Assembly: GCF_900637055.1 (NCBI RefSeq) | Contig: NZ_LR134338.1 | Span: 784,501-848,500, forward strand | Origin: Brevibacillus brevis | GTDB lineage: Bacteria > Bacillota > Bacilli > Brevibacillales > Brevibacillaceae | Reading direction: 5' to 3' | Length of the DNA stretch: 64,000 nt | In this document: one piece after another, positions 33,666-42,075 of the stretch | Numbering within the stretch: the first letter of the stretch is position 1 | Layout: every line of letters starts with the position of its first letter | The notes under the pieces: model-generated | What the model was told of the DNA's origin: nothing | The model's database searches: none | What the model saw: only the letters and a program-made list of their open reading frames with translations | Position numbers and translations under genes: made by a program

Positions 33666-34420
33666 ACGCTGCTATCCAATGCGAGCAGTTGACGAAGCGT
33701 TTCGGAGATCGAGTAGCCGTGAACAGTTTGACGCTGACAGTTCCGAGAGGTTCGATTTACGGTTTTTTGGGTCCGAATGGCTCTGGGAAATCGACGACAA
33801 TCCGAATGCTTTGCGGTTTGCTGACCCCGACGACGGGGAAGGGGACGGTACTTGGCTTCGATGTCATGACACAGAGTGAGGAAATTAAGCAACGGATCGG
33901 GTATATGTCGCAAAAGTTCAGCCTGTATGAAGATTTGACGGTGGAAGAGAATCTCGATTTTTATGCCGGGGTTTATCGATTAGGTGCAGCAGAACGCAAG
34001 GAGCGGAAAGCAGAACTGATTGAGATGGCAGGCCTCACAGGCAGGGAAAAGCAGCTTGCGGGTTCGCTGTCAGGGGGATGGAAGCAACGCCTCGCGCTCT
34101 CCTGCGCTCTTTTGCACAAGCCGGAGCTGTTGATTTTGGACGAACCGACAGCAGGAGTCGATCCTGTTTCCCGCCGGATTTTTTGGGACGTGATTCATGA
34201 GCTGGCGAAACAGGGGATCACGGTACTGGTGACCACACACTACATGGATGAGGCGCAGACATGCGATTGGATCGGCTTTATCTTTTTCGGCAATCTGCTG
34301 GCGGAAGGCACTCCACAAGCTTTGATTGATCGTATGGGAGCAGGCAATCTGGAGGATGTCTTCATCGATCTGGTTAGGCAGGAGGAAGCCAGACAGGCGG
34401 CGGAGGAGGGAGTCCGATGA
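33662..34420 (+). CDS. ABC transporter ATP-binding protein (drug-exporter class)
   Basis: The 252-residue ATPase has Walker A GPNGSGKST near 38-46, Q-loop YMSQKFSLYEDLTVEEN, signature LSGGWKQRLALSCAL, Walker B LLILDEPTAGVDP and the H-loop VTTHYMDEAQTCD. It is of the ABC-2 exporter type that works with a separate permease. Overlaps both neighbours by four bases (ATGA), so HlyD, ATPase and permease are translationally coupled and probably form one complex. Confidence 0.94.
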   Translation: MNAAIQCEQLTKRFGDRVAVNSLTLTVPRGSIYGFLGPNGSGKSTTIRMLCGLLTPTTGKGTVLGFDVMTQSEEIKQRIGYMSQKFSLYEDLTVEENLDFYAGVYRLGAAERKERKAELIEMAGLTGREKQLAGSLSGGWKQRLALSCALLHKPELLILDEPTAGVDPVSRRIFWDVIHELAKQGITVLVTTHYMDEAQTCDWIGFIFFGNLLAEGTPQALIDRMGAGNLEDVFIDLVRQEEARQAAEEGVR

Positions 34421-35556
34421 GGCATTTTGTCTGGGAGCGTTACTGGTCTGTCGTGAAGAAGGAAGTCATCCAAATCAAGCGGGATCGTCCCAGTCTGGCG
34501 ATTGCATTGGTCATGCCGCTGATGCTGTTGTTTTTGTTCGGATATGCGGTCAATACAGACGTCAATGACATCCAGATGGCAGTCTGGAATCAAAGCCCTT
34601 CTGCTGCCAGTCGAGAGCTGGTGGATCAGTTCGTCAATACGCGTGTATTCGAGGTGGCAGCCCATGTAAGTGGCTACGAGGAGATCGAAGCCATGCTGGA
34701 TGATGGCTCCGTAAATGTAGCGCTCATTATCGGGCCGGACTACACCCGCAAGCGTGATCGCAACGAGCCGGTAGACGTGCAAATGCTGATTAATGGCTCC
34801 GACCCGAATATCGCCCGGACTGCCACCTCTCAAGCCCAGTTGATCGTCCAACATCAAGCGATCACGTTGCAGGAAATAAAGCTGCAAAAACAAGGCTTGG
34901 GGGAGCTGGAACAACCACTCGGCTTGGATACACGCGTGCTGTTTAACCCCAATATGGAGAGTATTGTCTTCAATATTCCCGGCTTGATCGGCTTGATTAT
35001 GCAAAACGTCACGATGATTCTGACGGCGTTTTCCCTCGTACGTGAAAAGGAGCGGGGAACGATGGAGCAGTTAATCGTGACTCCGATACGCCCATTGGAG
35101 CTGATGCTCGGTAAAATTACCCCATATGTAGGCGTAGGTCTCTTTTCGTTTTGTCTGGTGCTATTGGTCGGAACGTATTGGTTCGGGGTCCCGGTCAAAG
35201 GCAGCATTTCGCTTCTGGTGACGTTGTCTGTCTTGTTTTTGGTGACGACACTTCTCTTGGGCATTTTCATTTCTACAGTGGCAAAGACCCAGCTTCAAGC
35301 GATGCAAATGGCATTCGCCTTTATCCTGCCTAGCGTGCTTCTCTCCGGCTTTATGTTCCCGCGCGATTCGATGCCGCTCGTGATACAATGGTTAGGCGGG
35401 CTCGTCCCGTTGACCTATTTTCTGGAAATCCTGCGGGGAATTTTCTTAAAGGGCGTGGACATCGCTGCGCTCTGGAAGGATGTCGTCGGAATGAGCAGCT
35501 TCTGTCTCTTGATCCTGACCGTCGCTATCCTGCGATTCCGCAAGAAGATCGAATAA
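34417..35556 (+). CDS. ABC-2 type transporter permease
   Basis: The 379-residue permease has one N-terminal membrane helix (SLAIALVMPLMLLFLFGYA), a large extracytoplasmic domain (about 45-170) and five C-terminal helices. The typical segment FSLVREKERGTMEQLIVTPIRPLELMLGK is present. It belongs to the YbhR/YhgE-like group that exports drugs or lipids with an HlyD-type adaptor. It is coupled to the ATPase gene by overlap and followed by the tetR gene after 14 bases. Confidence 0.92.
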   Translation: MRHFVWERYWSVVKKEVIQIKRDRPSLAIALVMPLMLLFLFGYAVNTDVNDIQMAVWNQSPSAASRELVDQFVNTRVFEVAAHVSGYEEIEAMLDDGSVNVALIIGPDYTRKRDRNEPVDVQMLINGSDPNIARTATSQAQLIVQHQAITLQEIKLQKQGLGELEQPLGLDTRVLFNPNMESIVFNIPGLIGLIMQNVTMILTAFSLVREKERGTMEQLIVTPIRPLELMLGKITPYVGVGLFSFCLVLLVGTYWFGVPVKGSISLLVTLSVLFLVTTLLLGIFISTVAKTQLQAMQMAFAFILPSVLLSGFMFPRDSMPLVIQWLGGLVPLTYFLEILRGIFLKGVDIAALWKDVVGMSSFCLLILTVAILRFRKKIE

Positions 35557-35570
35557 GAGGAGCGTAATGG

Positions 35571-36254
35571 GTGATGAACAAGCCGCCAACATTTGTAGAA
35601 GGCCTGTTGCAATATGTAGAAGAGTTGAAAGACGAGAGTGAGATGACGGAGAAGCAGCGCAATATTTTGCGTGCATCAGTGAAGCTGTTCGCCGAAAAAG
35701 GCTTTCATGCCAGCTCCACCTCTGAAATTGCGAAAGAAGCAGGAGTGGCAGAGGGAACGATTTTTCGCCACTACAAATCGAAAAAGGATATTTTACTTGC
35801 CGTCGTAGCACCTGTGTTGGTCAAATTCGCGGCGCCGTTTATCTTGAAAGATGTGCGTGAGATCTTCAAAGAGCAGAATAAAAAAACATTCTCCCAAATC
35901 GTGACAGAGCTGTACCGAAACCGGATCGACCTGGTGCTGGCGAATGAAAAGCATATTCGCATTTTGCTGCAAGAAGCGTTTTTTCATGACGAAATCAGGG
36001 AAGCACTGATTGCTACGGTTTTCACGGGTGTGAAGGAGATGGCAAATAAGCTGATCGAGGCAAAGGTAGAGGTAGGCGAACTGCGTCCACTCCCGACACA
36101 GGCTGTCTTTCGGGCGATCCTGTCCTCGATGATCGGGCTCGTTCTGTTCCGGCAAGTTTTGGATACCGATGAATTTACGCAGTTTAGCGACGATGAGCAA
36201 ATCGCCCTGACCGTAGATATTTTGCTAAACGGGATTGGAAATCACTCTATCTAA
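35571..36254 (+). CDS. TetR-family regulator of the export operon
   Basis: The 227-residue TetR-type protein has its DNA-binding helix-turn-helix at about 30-70 (ILRASVKLFAEKGFHASSTSEIAKEAGVAEGTIFRHYKSK, stated in parts) and a ligand-binding C-terminal half. The GTG at 35571 has AGAGGAG at an eight-base distance; ATG 35574 is the alternative. Being last in the operon and with twin dyads at the operon promoter, it likely represses its own transcription until the exported compound binds. An N-terminal extension of some 25 residues precedes the usual domain. Confidence 0.9.
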   Translation: MMNKPPTFVEGLLQYVEELKDESEMTEKQRNILRASVKLFAEKGFHASSTSEIAKEAGVAEGTIFRHYKSKKDILLAVVAPVLVKFAAPFILKDVREIFKEQNKKTFSQIVTELYRNRIDLVLANEKHIRILLQEAFFHDEIREALIATVFTGVKEMANKLIEAKVEVGELRPLPTQAVFRAILSSMIGLVLFRQVLDTDEFTQFSDDEQIALTVDILLNGIGNHSI

Positions 36255-36316
36255 AAATTTTTATCGATAAGTGAACATTTTCTCTCTTTTTGGGTATAGA
36301 AATCCCTTCTGGGAAT

Positions 36317-36324
36317 GGTATAAT
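36317..36324 (+). promoter_or_regulatory. extended -10 promoter of purU
   Basis: TGGTATAAT (36316-36324) is an extended -10 with no good -35. A small hairpin ATCCC-TTCT-GGGAT overlaps the spacer. The leader is short, and I see no THF or purine riboswitch fold. Confidence 0.5.
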
Positions 36325-36365
36325 TGCAAACAACTTTTTGCTGTTTTTTTGGAGGAGAGTATACC

Positions 36366-37262
36366 ATGCAATTGTTATCAGAGAGAGAATGGCTCGCGTA
36401 CCGAGAGAAAAACAAAGATCGTGCGCGCATGCTGATTTCTTGCCCGGATCGTGCGGGTATCGTCGCGGCGGTGTCGAACTTCTTGTTCCAACAAGGAGCC
36501 AACATCGTTCAGTCTGACCAGTACACGACCGATCCGGAAACAGGCCGGTTTTTCATGCGCATTGAATTCGATCTCATCAATCTGGACGAGCGCTGTGAAG
36601 AGATCAAGCAAGCATTCAGCCCTGTAGCCGAGAGCTTTGGCATGGAATGGTCGTTGGTCGAAGCGAACAAGCGCAAAAAGGTCGCGTTGTTTGTTTCCAA
36701 AGAAGATCACTGTCTTTTGGAGCTCTTGTGGCGCTGGAAGTCCGGGGAGCTGTTCGCGGATATCGCGGTTGTCGTCAGCAACCATCCTGACATGCAGGAG
36801 ACTGTCGAGTCCTTCGGTATTCCGTATCGGTGTATTCCCGTCACGAAGGATAACAAGCCACAGGCAGAAGAGGAGCAGATTGCAGCAGCAGAGGGCGTTG
36901 ATCTGATCGTTCTGGCTCGCTACATGCAGATTTTGTCCCCGCGCTTTTTGGAGGACTATGCGATGCGGATTATCAATATCCACCATTCCTTCCTCCCAGC
37001 GTTTGTCGGTGCGAAGCCTTACGAGCAGGCGTATCGCCGCGGCGTGAAGCTGATCGGAGCGACTGCGCACTACGTCACGGAAGAGCTGGACGCAGGGCCG
37101 ATTATCGAGCAAGACGTTCAGCGTGTATCGCATCAGGAAGACGTCGAGGCATTGAAGCAGCTGGGACGTCAGGTAGAGCGTACGGTGCTGGCACGTGCAG
37201 TTCGTTGGCATCTGGAGGATCGGGTGCTGGTGTACGGCAATAAAACAATTGTGTTCCCATAA
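36366..37262 (+). CDS. purU: formyltetrahydrofolate deformylase
   Basis: The 298-residue PurU hydrolyses 10-formyl-THF to formate and THF, balancing the one-carbon pool. It has an N-terminal ACT domain (RARMLISCPDRAGIVAAVSNFLF) and a formyltransferase-fold catalytic domain with INIHHSFLPAFVGAKPY (catalytic His) and HYVTEELDAGPII (catalytic Asp). The ATG at 36366 follows GGAGGAGAG. The track-like upstream extension to 36324 lies in the promoter. Monocistronic with its own terminator. Confidence 0.95.
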   Translation: MQLLSEREWLAYREKNKDRARMLISCPDRAGIVAAVSNFLFQQGANIVQSDQYTTDPETGRFFMRIEFDLINLDERCEEIKQAFSPVAESFGMEWSLVEANKRKKVALFVSKEDHCLLELLWRWKSGELFADIAVVVSNHPDMQETVESFGIPYRCIPVTKDNKPQAEEEQIAAAEGVDLIVLARYMQILSPRFLEDYAMRIINIHHSFLPAFVGAKPYEQAYRRGVKLIGATAHYVTEELDAGPIIEQDVQRVSHQEDVEALKQLGRQVERTVLARAVRWHLEDRVLVYGNKTIVFP

Positions 37263-37277
37263 GCATTGCGTGTTATG

Positions 37278-37313
37278 AAGAGGCTATTCCTTTGAGGAAA
37301 AGCCTCTTTTTTT
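37278..37313 (+). terminator. intrinsic terminator after purU
   Basis: Stem AAGAGGCT / AGCCTCTT (37278-37285 / 37301-37308), extended by TTCC/GGAA, with T7 tail. Confidence 0.88.
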
Positions 37314-37339
37314 GCATGTTTTCTGGGAGAAGGCTACAC

Positions 37340-38233
37340 TCAAGAAGACCTCTCACGCTTTACCAACTCCAGAAACTGAGCGACAACAGGCCGCTGCTCT
37401 GTCTCACCGTCACGCGTGCAGACATACAAGGGACGCTTAATCTCGACCCCTGGCACGGTTACTCGACCGACCTCTCCACGCTCTACCATTTCCCTAACGG
37501 CCAGAGCAGGAGCCAACATCGTCCCATATCCCGCCCGGACGGAGTGGATAGACTCGACCAGACCATGATACTGCATACCGACCTGTGGACGTTTCACCCC
37601 ATGCTCGCGACAGAGGGCAAAAAGCCAATCGCGGGTAGAACTGCCTTGCTCCCGCAACAAAAATGGTTCCTCTACGAGCTGCTCCATACGGATCTCTTTT
37701 CCTGCAAGCGGATGATGGGCGGGCAAAATAAACCAATAGGATACATCCATCAAATGAAGCCGCTTGATAGGCAGCTCATCCCACGATTCCTTGATAATGA
37801 CGGCCACATCGACCTCGCAGCCAAGAAGCAGTTCAATGGATTGCATGGAATTACGCGTGCGAATTTCCACATCGACTCCTTCATAATCGCGCTTGTACTG
37901 AGCCAGCCACTGTGGCACGAGATAATGGGAGGGGAGATAGGTAGAAGCAATCCTTAGCCGTCCTTTCTTTCCTTGTTTGATTTCTGTCAGCTGTGATTCG
38001 ATTTCGCGTTCCCAGTCGTAAATGCGGCGTGCTTTTTCAAAAAGAAAGCGCCCTTCGTAGGTGAGAGAAATGCCGCGACCATTCGGGATGAGCAAGGTCA
38101 TGCCCAATTCACTTTCGAGCTTGCGGATTTGGGCACTTACGGCAGGCTGGCTGATCGAGAGTGCGATTGCTGCTTCGGTGACACTGCCTCGTGACGCTAC
38201 TTCTACGAAAATGCGGAGTGCATGTAAGTTCAT
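37340..38233 (-). CDS. LysR-family transcriptional regulator
   Basis: The 297-residue LysR protein has an N-terminal winged helix (LRIFVEVASRGSVTEAAIALSISQPAVSAQIRKLE) and a periplasmic-binding-like effector domain starting with GRLRIASTYLPSHYLVPQWL, of the CysL/CbbR subtype. It is divergent from the MFS gene beginning at 38358, with a LysR-box palindrome between them. It probably controls that transporter and itself. The effector is unknown. The start ATG at 38233 lacks a strong ribosome site but matches the family N-terminus. Confidence 0.92.
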   Translation of the reverse strand: MNLHALRIFVEVASRGSVTEAAIALSISQPAVSAQIRKLESELGMTLLIPNGRGISLTYEGRFLFEKARRIYDWEREIESQLTEIKQGKKGRLRIASTYLPSHYLVPQWLAQYKRDYEGVDVEIRTRNSMQSIELLLGCEVDVAVIIKESWDELPIKRLHLMDVSYWFILPAHHPLAGKEIRMEQLVEEPFLLREQGSSTRDWLFALCREHGVKRPQVGMQYHGLVESIHSVRAGYGTMLAPALAVREMVERGEVGRVTVPGVEIKRPLYVCTRDGETEQRPVVAQFLELVKRERSS

Positions 38234-38247
38234 CCTGTACCTCGATT

Positions 38248-38264
38248 CATAACTTTTGTTTATG
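38248..38264. promoter_or_regulatory. LysR-box operator between lysR and MFS genes
   Basis: CATAA-N7-TTATG (CATAACTTTTGTTTATG) 15 bases from the lysR start codon. It fits the T-N11-A and interrupted-dyad pattern of LysR autoregulatory sites. Confidence 0.65.
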
Positions 38265-38357
38265 AGTGATAGATAAAGATGTATTAGAAATGATGAGTGA
38301 TTGCGCGTAAGGTATAGCTCAGAAAGAAAGAAAACGAGTAGAGAGAAGGATCAGGAG

Positions 38358-39572
38358 ATGAGAGAAGTCAGTGGAAAGACACAAGTCGTGGCAGTCGCAC
38401 TGGTGACAGCATTATGCATGATAGGAGATTCGATGCTGTATGTGGTGCTTCCTCTTTTCTGGAAGGAGGCGGGATTAACATCACTATGGGAAGTGGGGGT
38501 ATTGCTTGCAGTGAACCGCTTCATCCGTGTACCACTCGGCCCTCTTGTTGGAAAATGGTATGAGCGCTCGGGCGGACGAATGGGTTTGATTGTGGCAGTG
38601 GCGTTGGCTTTTCTGACGACACTTTCGTACAGCTTGGAAGGCTTTTGGCTGTGGCTTATGATGCGATGCTTATGGGGAGTGGCTTGGACATTTTTAAGGC
38701 TGGGTGCGTATTCCTTGATCGTGACCGTTTCCGAAGGGCACAATCGCGGGCAGCTCATGGGCTTGTACAACGGACTGTATCGATTGGGCAGTCTTGGCGG
38801 CATGCTGGTCGGAGCGCTGCTGGCCTCTTGGTACGGGCTTTCTGTTGCCTCCATCGTACTTGCGGTGCCTTCTTTGTTTGCATTCATTCTTGTTTTTCGC
38901 TATATACGCCCTTCCTTTACCAGTCAGCATCCGACAGACGTGAAGCACATGGATACAGGAAAACGCTTGTGGAATCAGGCGCAGGTGCTGATGACGATGG
39001 CGACGGCATTGCTCGTCACGATGGTGTACCAGGGGGTGTTTACCTCCACGCTAAGCAGAGTGATCGAAGTACGCGAACCGCTTATCATGATTGGCGGAGT
39101 CGTGCTGGGGGCAGCGGTGATTGCTAGTGTAATCCAAGCCATTCGCTGGGGGTGGGAGCCGTGGGCTGCCCCGTTTGTAGGGAAATTGTCGGACAGGCAT
39201 GGCCGGACGAATCTATTTATCGGGACGTTGCTAGTCGCCTCCGTTCTGTTTGCCTCGTTGCAGACAACGTCTTCGCTTGTGCTATGGTTTGCGATTTTAT
39301 TCGGCATCCAGCTGACCGCGACGATTATCACGACCGTGCTGGATACCCTTGCGGCAGATGAAGCTGCGAGACAGGACAACAGCCAAGTGGTAATGACACA
39401 GTATTCAGTCATGAGTGATCTTGGCGCGGCGTTGGGGCCGCTCCTTGCTTTCTGGCTGGATGAACACGTAGGTCTGGGGCCGATGTACATCGGAATAGCG
39501 ATGATCTTGCTGCTGGTTGGTCTTGTATGGCTGTGGCGACCAAAGCGGATCAAGATGGAAAGCGCTTCTTAA
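38358..39572 (+). CDS. MFS transporter
   Basis: The 404-residue, roughly 12-helix major-facilitator protein. The loop motif is present in altered form in GPLVGKWYERSGGRMGL and, in the second half, GKLSDRHGRTNLFIG. The substrate cannot be read. The ATG at 38358 has AGAAGGA seven bases upstream; the in-frame TTG 19 codons earlier has none. Its end overlaps the 3' end of the convergent esterase gene by 23 bases. Likely controlled by the divergent LysR protein. Confidence 0.88.
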   Translation: MREVSGKTQVVAVALVTALCMIGDSMLYVVLPLFWKEAGLTSLWEVGVLLAVNRFIRVPLGPLVGKWYERSGGRMGLIVAVALAFLTTLSYSLEGFWLWLMMRCLWGVAWTFLRLGAYSLIVTVSEGHNRGQLMGLYNGLYRLGSLGGMLVGALLASWYGLSVASIVLAVPSLFAFILVFRYIRPSFTSQHPTDVKHMDTGKRLWNQAQVLMTMATALLVTMVYQGVFTSTLSRVIEVREPLIMIGGVVLGAAVIASVIQAIRWGWEPWAAPFVGKLSDRHGRTNLFIGTLLVASVLFASLQTTSSLVLWFAILFGIQLTATIITTVLDTLAADEAARQDNSQVVMTQYSVMSDLGAALGPLLAFWLDEHVGLGPMYIGIAMILLLVGLVWLWRPKRIKMESAS

Positions 39573-40230
39573 TAGTTGTCATGACGTGAGCAATGGCTGC
39601 CTCCTTGTCAGGACCGTGCAGCAGCATATGGTTCGAATGCTCGTACCAGGTGATTTGCGGGGAGGCAGCTTCGTCCACGCTGGTTGCGAGTATTTGTGCG
39701 CTCACGGCGTGTACAGTATCGTCTCGCCTTGCTTGCAGCAGGACGTAAGGGGTCGTAATTTGAGGCAAAAGCGGCTTCGTTTCTGCCAACAGCCTGCGAA
39801 ATTGCAGCATGCTGCTAAAAGGGATTCTGCCGATGCCATGTATGTAGCGTTTGGAGTGGGTGGAGAAATCTTCACGCAAATAGTGCATCGCCTCTTTGAC
39901 ATCCCAATATTTATAAGGGGTGTTGATGGTAATCAGCAGGGCGACGGGGTATTTCGTCGTCAAGTGAAAGGCGAGCAGTCCCCCCATGGAAAATCCGATT
40001 ACCACGATGGTGTCAGCGCGCATGGACAGTCGCTTGTAGCCTTCTTCTGCCGAGCGTAGCCAGTCGTGGCGGGTGCTTTTTGCCATGTGACGACGAGTAG
40101 TCCCATGTCCCTCCAAGGTAGGGCATTCCACTTGATAGCCAGCCTCGCGGAGCTTTTTGGCGAGTGGGAGTATATCGTTGATGTCTCCGGCAAATCCATG
40201 GATGAGTAAGCAACCGACTGTTCCTGACAT
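39550..40230 (-). CDS. alpha/beta hydrolase, carboxylesterase (Est30/YvaK type)
   Basis: The 226-residue alpha/beta-hydrolase starts with CLLIHGFAGDINDILPLAKKL (oxyanion loop HGF). The nucleophile is in GFSMGG, the acid in QARRDDTVH and the histidine in YEHSNHMLL. Size and pattern fit the small monoacylglycerol lipase/carboxylesterase group (Bacillus Est30). The ATG at 40230 has AGAGGAAG upstream. The in-frame extension of 65 residues upstream to 40425 covers a terminator region and is rejected. 3' end overlaps the convergent MFS gene. Confidence 0.88.
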   Translation of the reverse strand: MSGTVGCLLIHGFAGDINDILPLAKKLREAGYQVECPTLEGHGTTRRHMAKSTRHDWLRSAEEGYKRLSMRADTIVVIGFSMGGLLAFHLTTKYPVALLITINTPYKYWDVKEAMHYLREDFSTHSKRYIHGIGRIPFSSMLQFRRLLAETKPLLPQITTPYVLLQARRDDTVHAVSAQILATSVDEAASPQITWYEHSNHMLLHGPDKEAAIAHVMTTIKKRFPS

Positions 40231-40329
40231 GGAATCTCTTCCTCTCAGATACTGGGAAATTTGATGGATCATCCATATTATATACGAAAAGGTGAGGAGG
40301 AGGCGACCGCGCAAGTGTGCCCACACCAA

Positions 40330-40380
40330 GCAAAAAAAGGAAAGAAAAAGCGACTTCACGCAGCTGCGATGAAGTCGGCT
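40330..40380 (-). terminator. intrinsic terminator after scoB
   Basis: On the minus strand, stem CGACTTCA / TGAAGTCG (40351-40358 / 40370-40377) plus CGCA/TGCG, followed by CTTTTTCTTTCCTTTTTTT (plus-strand A-runs 40332-40349). Confidence 0.8.
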
Positions 40381-40414
40381 ATTCACTAACGGGGTTCTGT
40401 TCCTGAAAAATAGG

Positions 40415-41071
40415 TTACAGTCCAATGGTTTTCAGTTCTGGAGAGATAAGTAGCGTAGGTTGCGTGCAGGCTTGGATATCTTCCGCTGTATAGCCTTCTG
40501 CTACTTCGACGAGGACGAGCCCGTCTGGTGTCACGTCCATGACAGCTCTGTCCGTAATGATACGGTTTACAACCTTCTTGCCGGTAAGTGGCAGAGCACA
40601 TTCATTCAAGATTTTTGTCTCACCATGCTTGTTGACATGATCCATGATGACGACGATTTTTTTCGCGCCGTGGACGAGATCCATGGCACCGCCCATGCCC
40701 TTGACCATTTTGCCAGGAATCATCCAGTTTGCGAGATCACCCGCAGCCGAAACCTCCATCGCCCCCAAAATAGCGAGGTCGATATGGCCGCCGCGAATCA
40801 TCGCAAACGATTCAGCACTGGAGAAGTAGGCCGCACCTGGAATAGCCGTAACGGTTTCTTTTCCGGCGTTGATCAGATCAGGATCGAGGTTTTCCTCCGT
40901 CGGGTAAGGGCCAATTCCGAGCAAGCCGTTTTCCGATTGCAGAACGACCGTTTTTCCTTCCGGGATGTAGTTGGCGACGAGCGTGGGCATTCCAATCCCC
41001 AAGTTTACGTAAAAGCCATCTTCTATTTCCCCGGCGGCACGAGTGGCGATTTGCTCACGTGTAAGCGACAT
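40415..41071 (-). CDS. scoB: 3-oxoacid CoA-transferase subunit B
   Basis: The 218-residue beta subunit has the catalytic glutamate in SENGLLG (E47), to which CoA is transiently linked, and the family segment [23 protein letters not shown]. With subunit A it transfers CoA from succinyl-CoA to acetoacetate or a related 3-oxoacid. The ScoAB/AtoDA families cannot be separated by eye. It follows scoA by 46 bases with GGGAGG upstream of ATG 41071, and ends before a terminator. Confidence 0.92.
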   Translation of the reverse strand: MSLTREQIATRAAGEIEDGFYVNLGIGMPTLVANYIPEGKTVVLQSENGLLGIGPYPTEENLDPDLINAGKETVTAIPGAAYFSSAESFAMIRGGHIDLAILGAMEVSAAGDLANWMIPGKMVKGMGGAMDLVHGAKKIVVIMDHVNKHGETKILNECALPLTGKKVVNRIITDRAVMDVTPDGLVLVEVAEGYTAEDIQACTQPTLLISPELKTIGL

Positions 41072-41117
41072 CTGTGTTTTCCTCCCTTGAATGTAATCCG
41101 GTTCTCTCTTTTTTTGC

Positions 41118-41810
41118 TTACGAGCGGACAGTGCGTCGTTCGATGCGTTTTTCGAACGAAGGTGCCTGTATCACACGTTGCACATAGACACTTGGTGTGT
41201 GAATATGCTCAGGGTCCAGTTCACCTGTCTCTACGATTTCTTCCACCTCGACGATGGTGATTTTTCCGGCTGCTGCCATCATCGGATTGAAGTTTTGGGC
41301 TGTTTTACGGAAGACGAGATTGCCCATCTTGTCAGCCTTCCACGCCTTGATCAGTGCGAAATCACCCGTAATGCCATACTCAAGCAGGTACTCTTTCCCT
41401 GCGAAATCGCGCGTTTCCCGTCCTTCAGCGATAGGTGTGCCGACTCCAGCTGGGGTATAGAATGCCGGAATGCCAGCTCCGCCTGCGCGAATTCTCTCCG
41501 CCAGCGTCCCTTGTGGCGTCAACTCGACTTCGAGCTCACCGGACAAAAATTGACGTTCGAATTCCTTATTTTCTCCCACATAAGAGGAGACCATTTTTTT
41601 GATTTGCTTTTCACGTAAAAGGAGACCGAGTCCCCAATCATCTACCCCGCAGTTATTTGAGACGACTGTCAAGTTTTTCACTGCTTTGTCCCGCAGGGCG
41701 ATAATCAGATTCTCCGGAATTCCTACCAGTCCGAAGCCGCCCACTAATAAAGTGGCACCATCGTGAATATCAGCCACGATGTCCGTGTAAGAAGTGTAAA
41801 TTTTGGCCAT
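41118..41810 (-). CDS. scoA: 3-oxoacid CoA-transferase subunit A
   Basis: The 230-residue alpha subunit has the glycine-rich CoA segment [20 protein letters not shown] near the start, then [33 protein letters not shown] and [18 protein letters not shown]. The ATG at 41810 has GGGAG nine bases upstream. A 31-residue in-frame extension to 41903 is rejected because it spans the cre box. Partner of scoB. Ketone-body or acetoacetate use fits catabolite control. Confidence 0.93.
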   Translation of the reverse strand: MAKIYTSYTDIVADIHDGATLLVGGFGLVGIPENLIIALRDKAVKNLTVVSNNCGVDDWGLGLLLREKQIKKMVSSYVGENKEFERQFLSGELEVELTPQGTLAERIRAGGAGIPAFYTPAGVGTPIAEGRETRDFAGKEYLLEYGITGDFALIKAWKADKMGNLVFRKTAQNFNPMMAAAGKITIVEVEEIVETGELDPEHIHTPSVYVQRVIQAPSFEKRIERRTVRS

Positions 41811-41846
41811 GACGATCACTCCCAGCATGAAAAAATAAAGGATTTG

Positions 41847-41860
41847 TGTAAGCGCTAACA
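41847..41860. promoter_or_regulatory. cre box (CcpA catabolite control) upstream of scoAB
   Basis: TGTAAGCGCTAACA matches the cre consensus TGWAANCGNTNWCA at all positions. It lies 37 bases upstream of the scoA start, downstream of a possible -10 (TATGAT on the minus strand, near 41905). Position suggests roadblock or repression by CcpA during growth on sugars. Confidence 0.85.
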
Positions 41861-42075
41861 ATAGGGGCGATGCAGTTGCCCCGTTTCCCTGCCCTTCTAT
41901 CATACTAGATACGAGTTACAAACAAGTGACGAGACATTTGGATTATAAAAAATAATGTAAAATGACAGAAAAGTAGTACAACTATACCATTTTTTTCTGT
42001 AAAATATATTTTGTCAATATTTGTTGTTTCTTTGTCAGTATAGGAAGATTCAGTGAGAAATGTGGGGTTGCAGGA

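Noticed and set aside
36255..36365. THF or purine riboswitch before purU
   Set aside because: The promoter lies 42 bases from the start codon, leaving no room for an aptamer.
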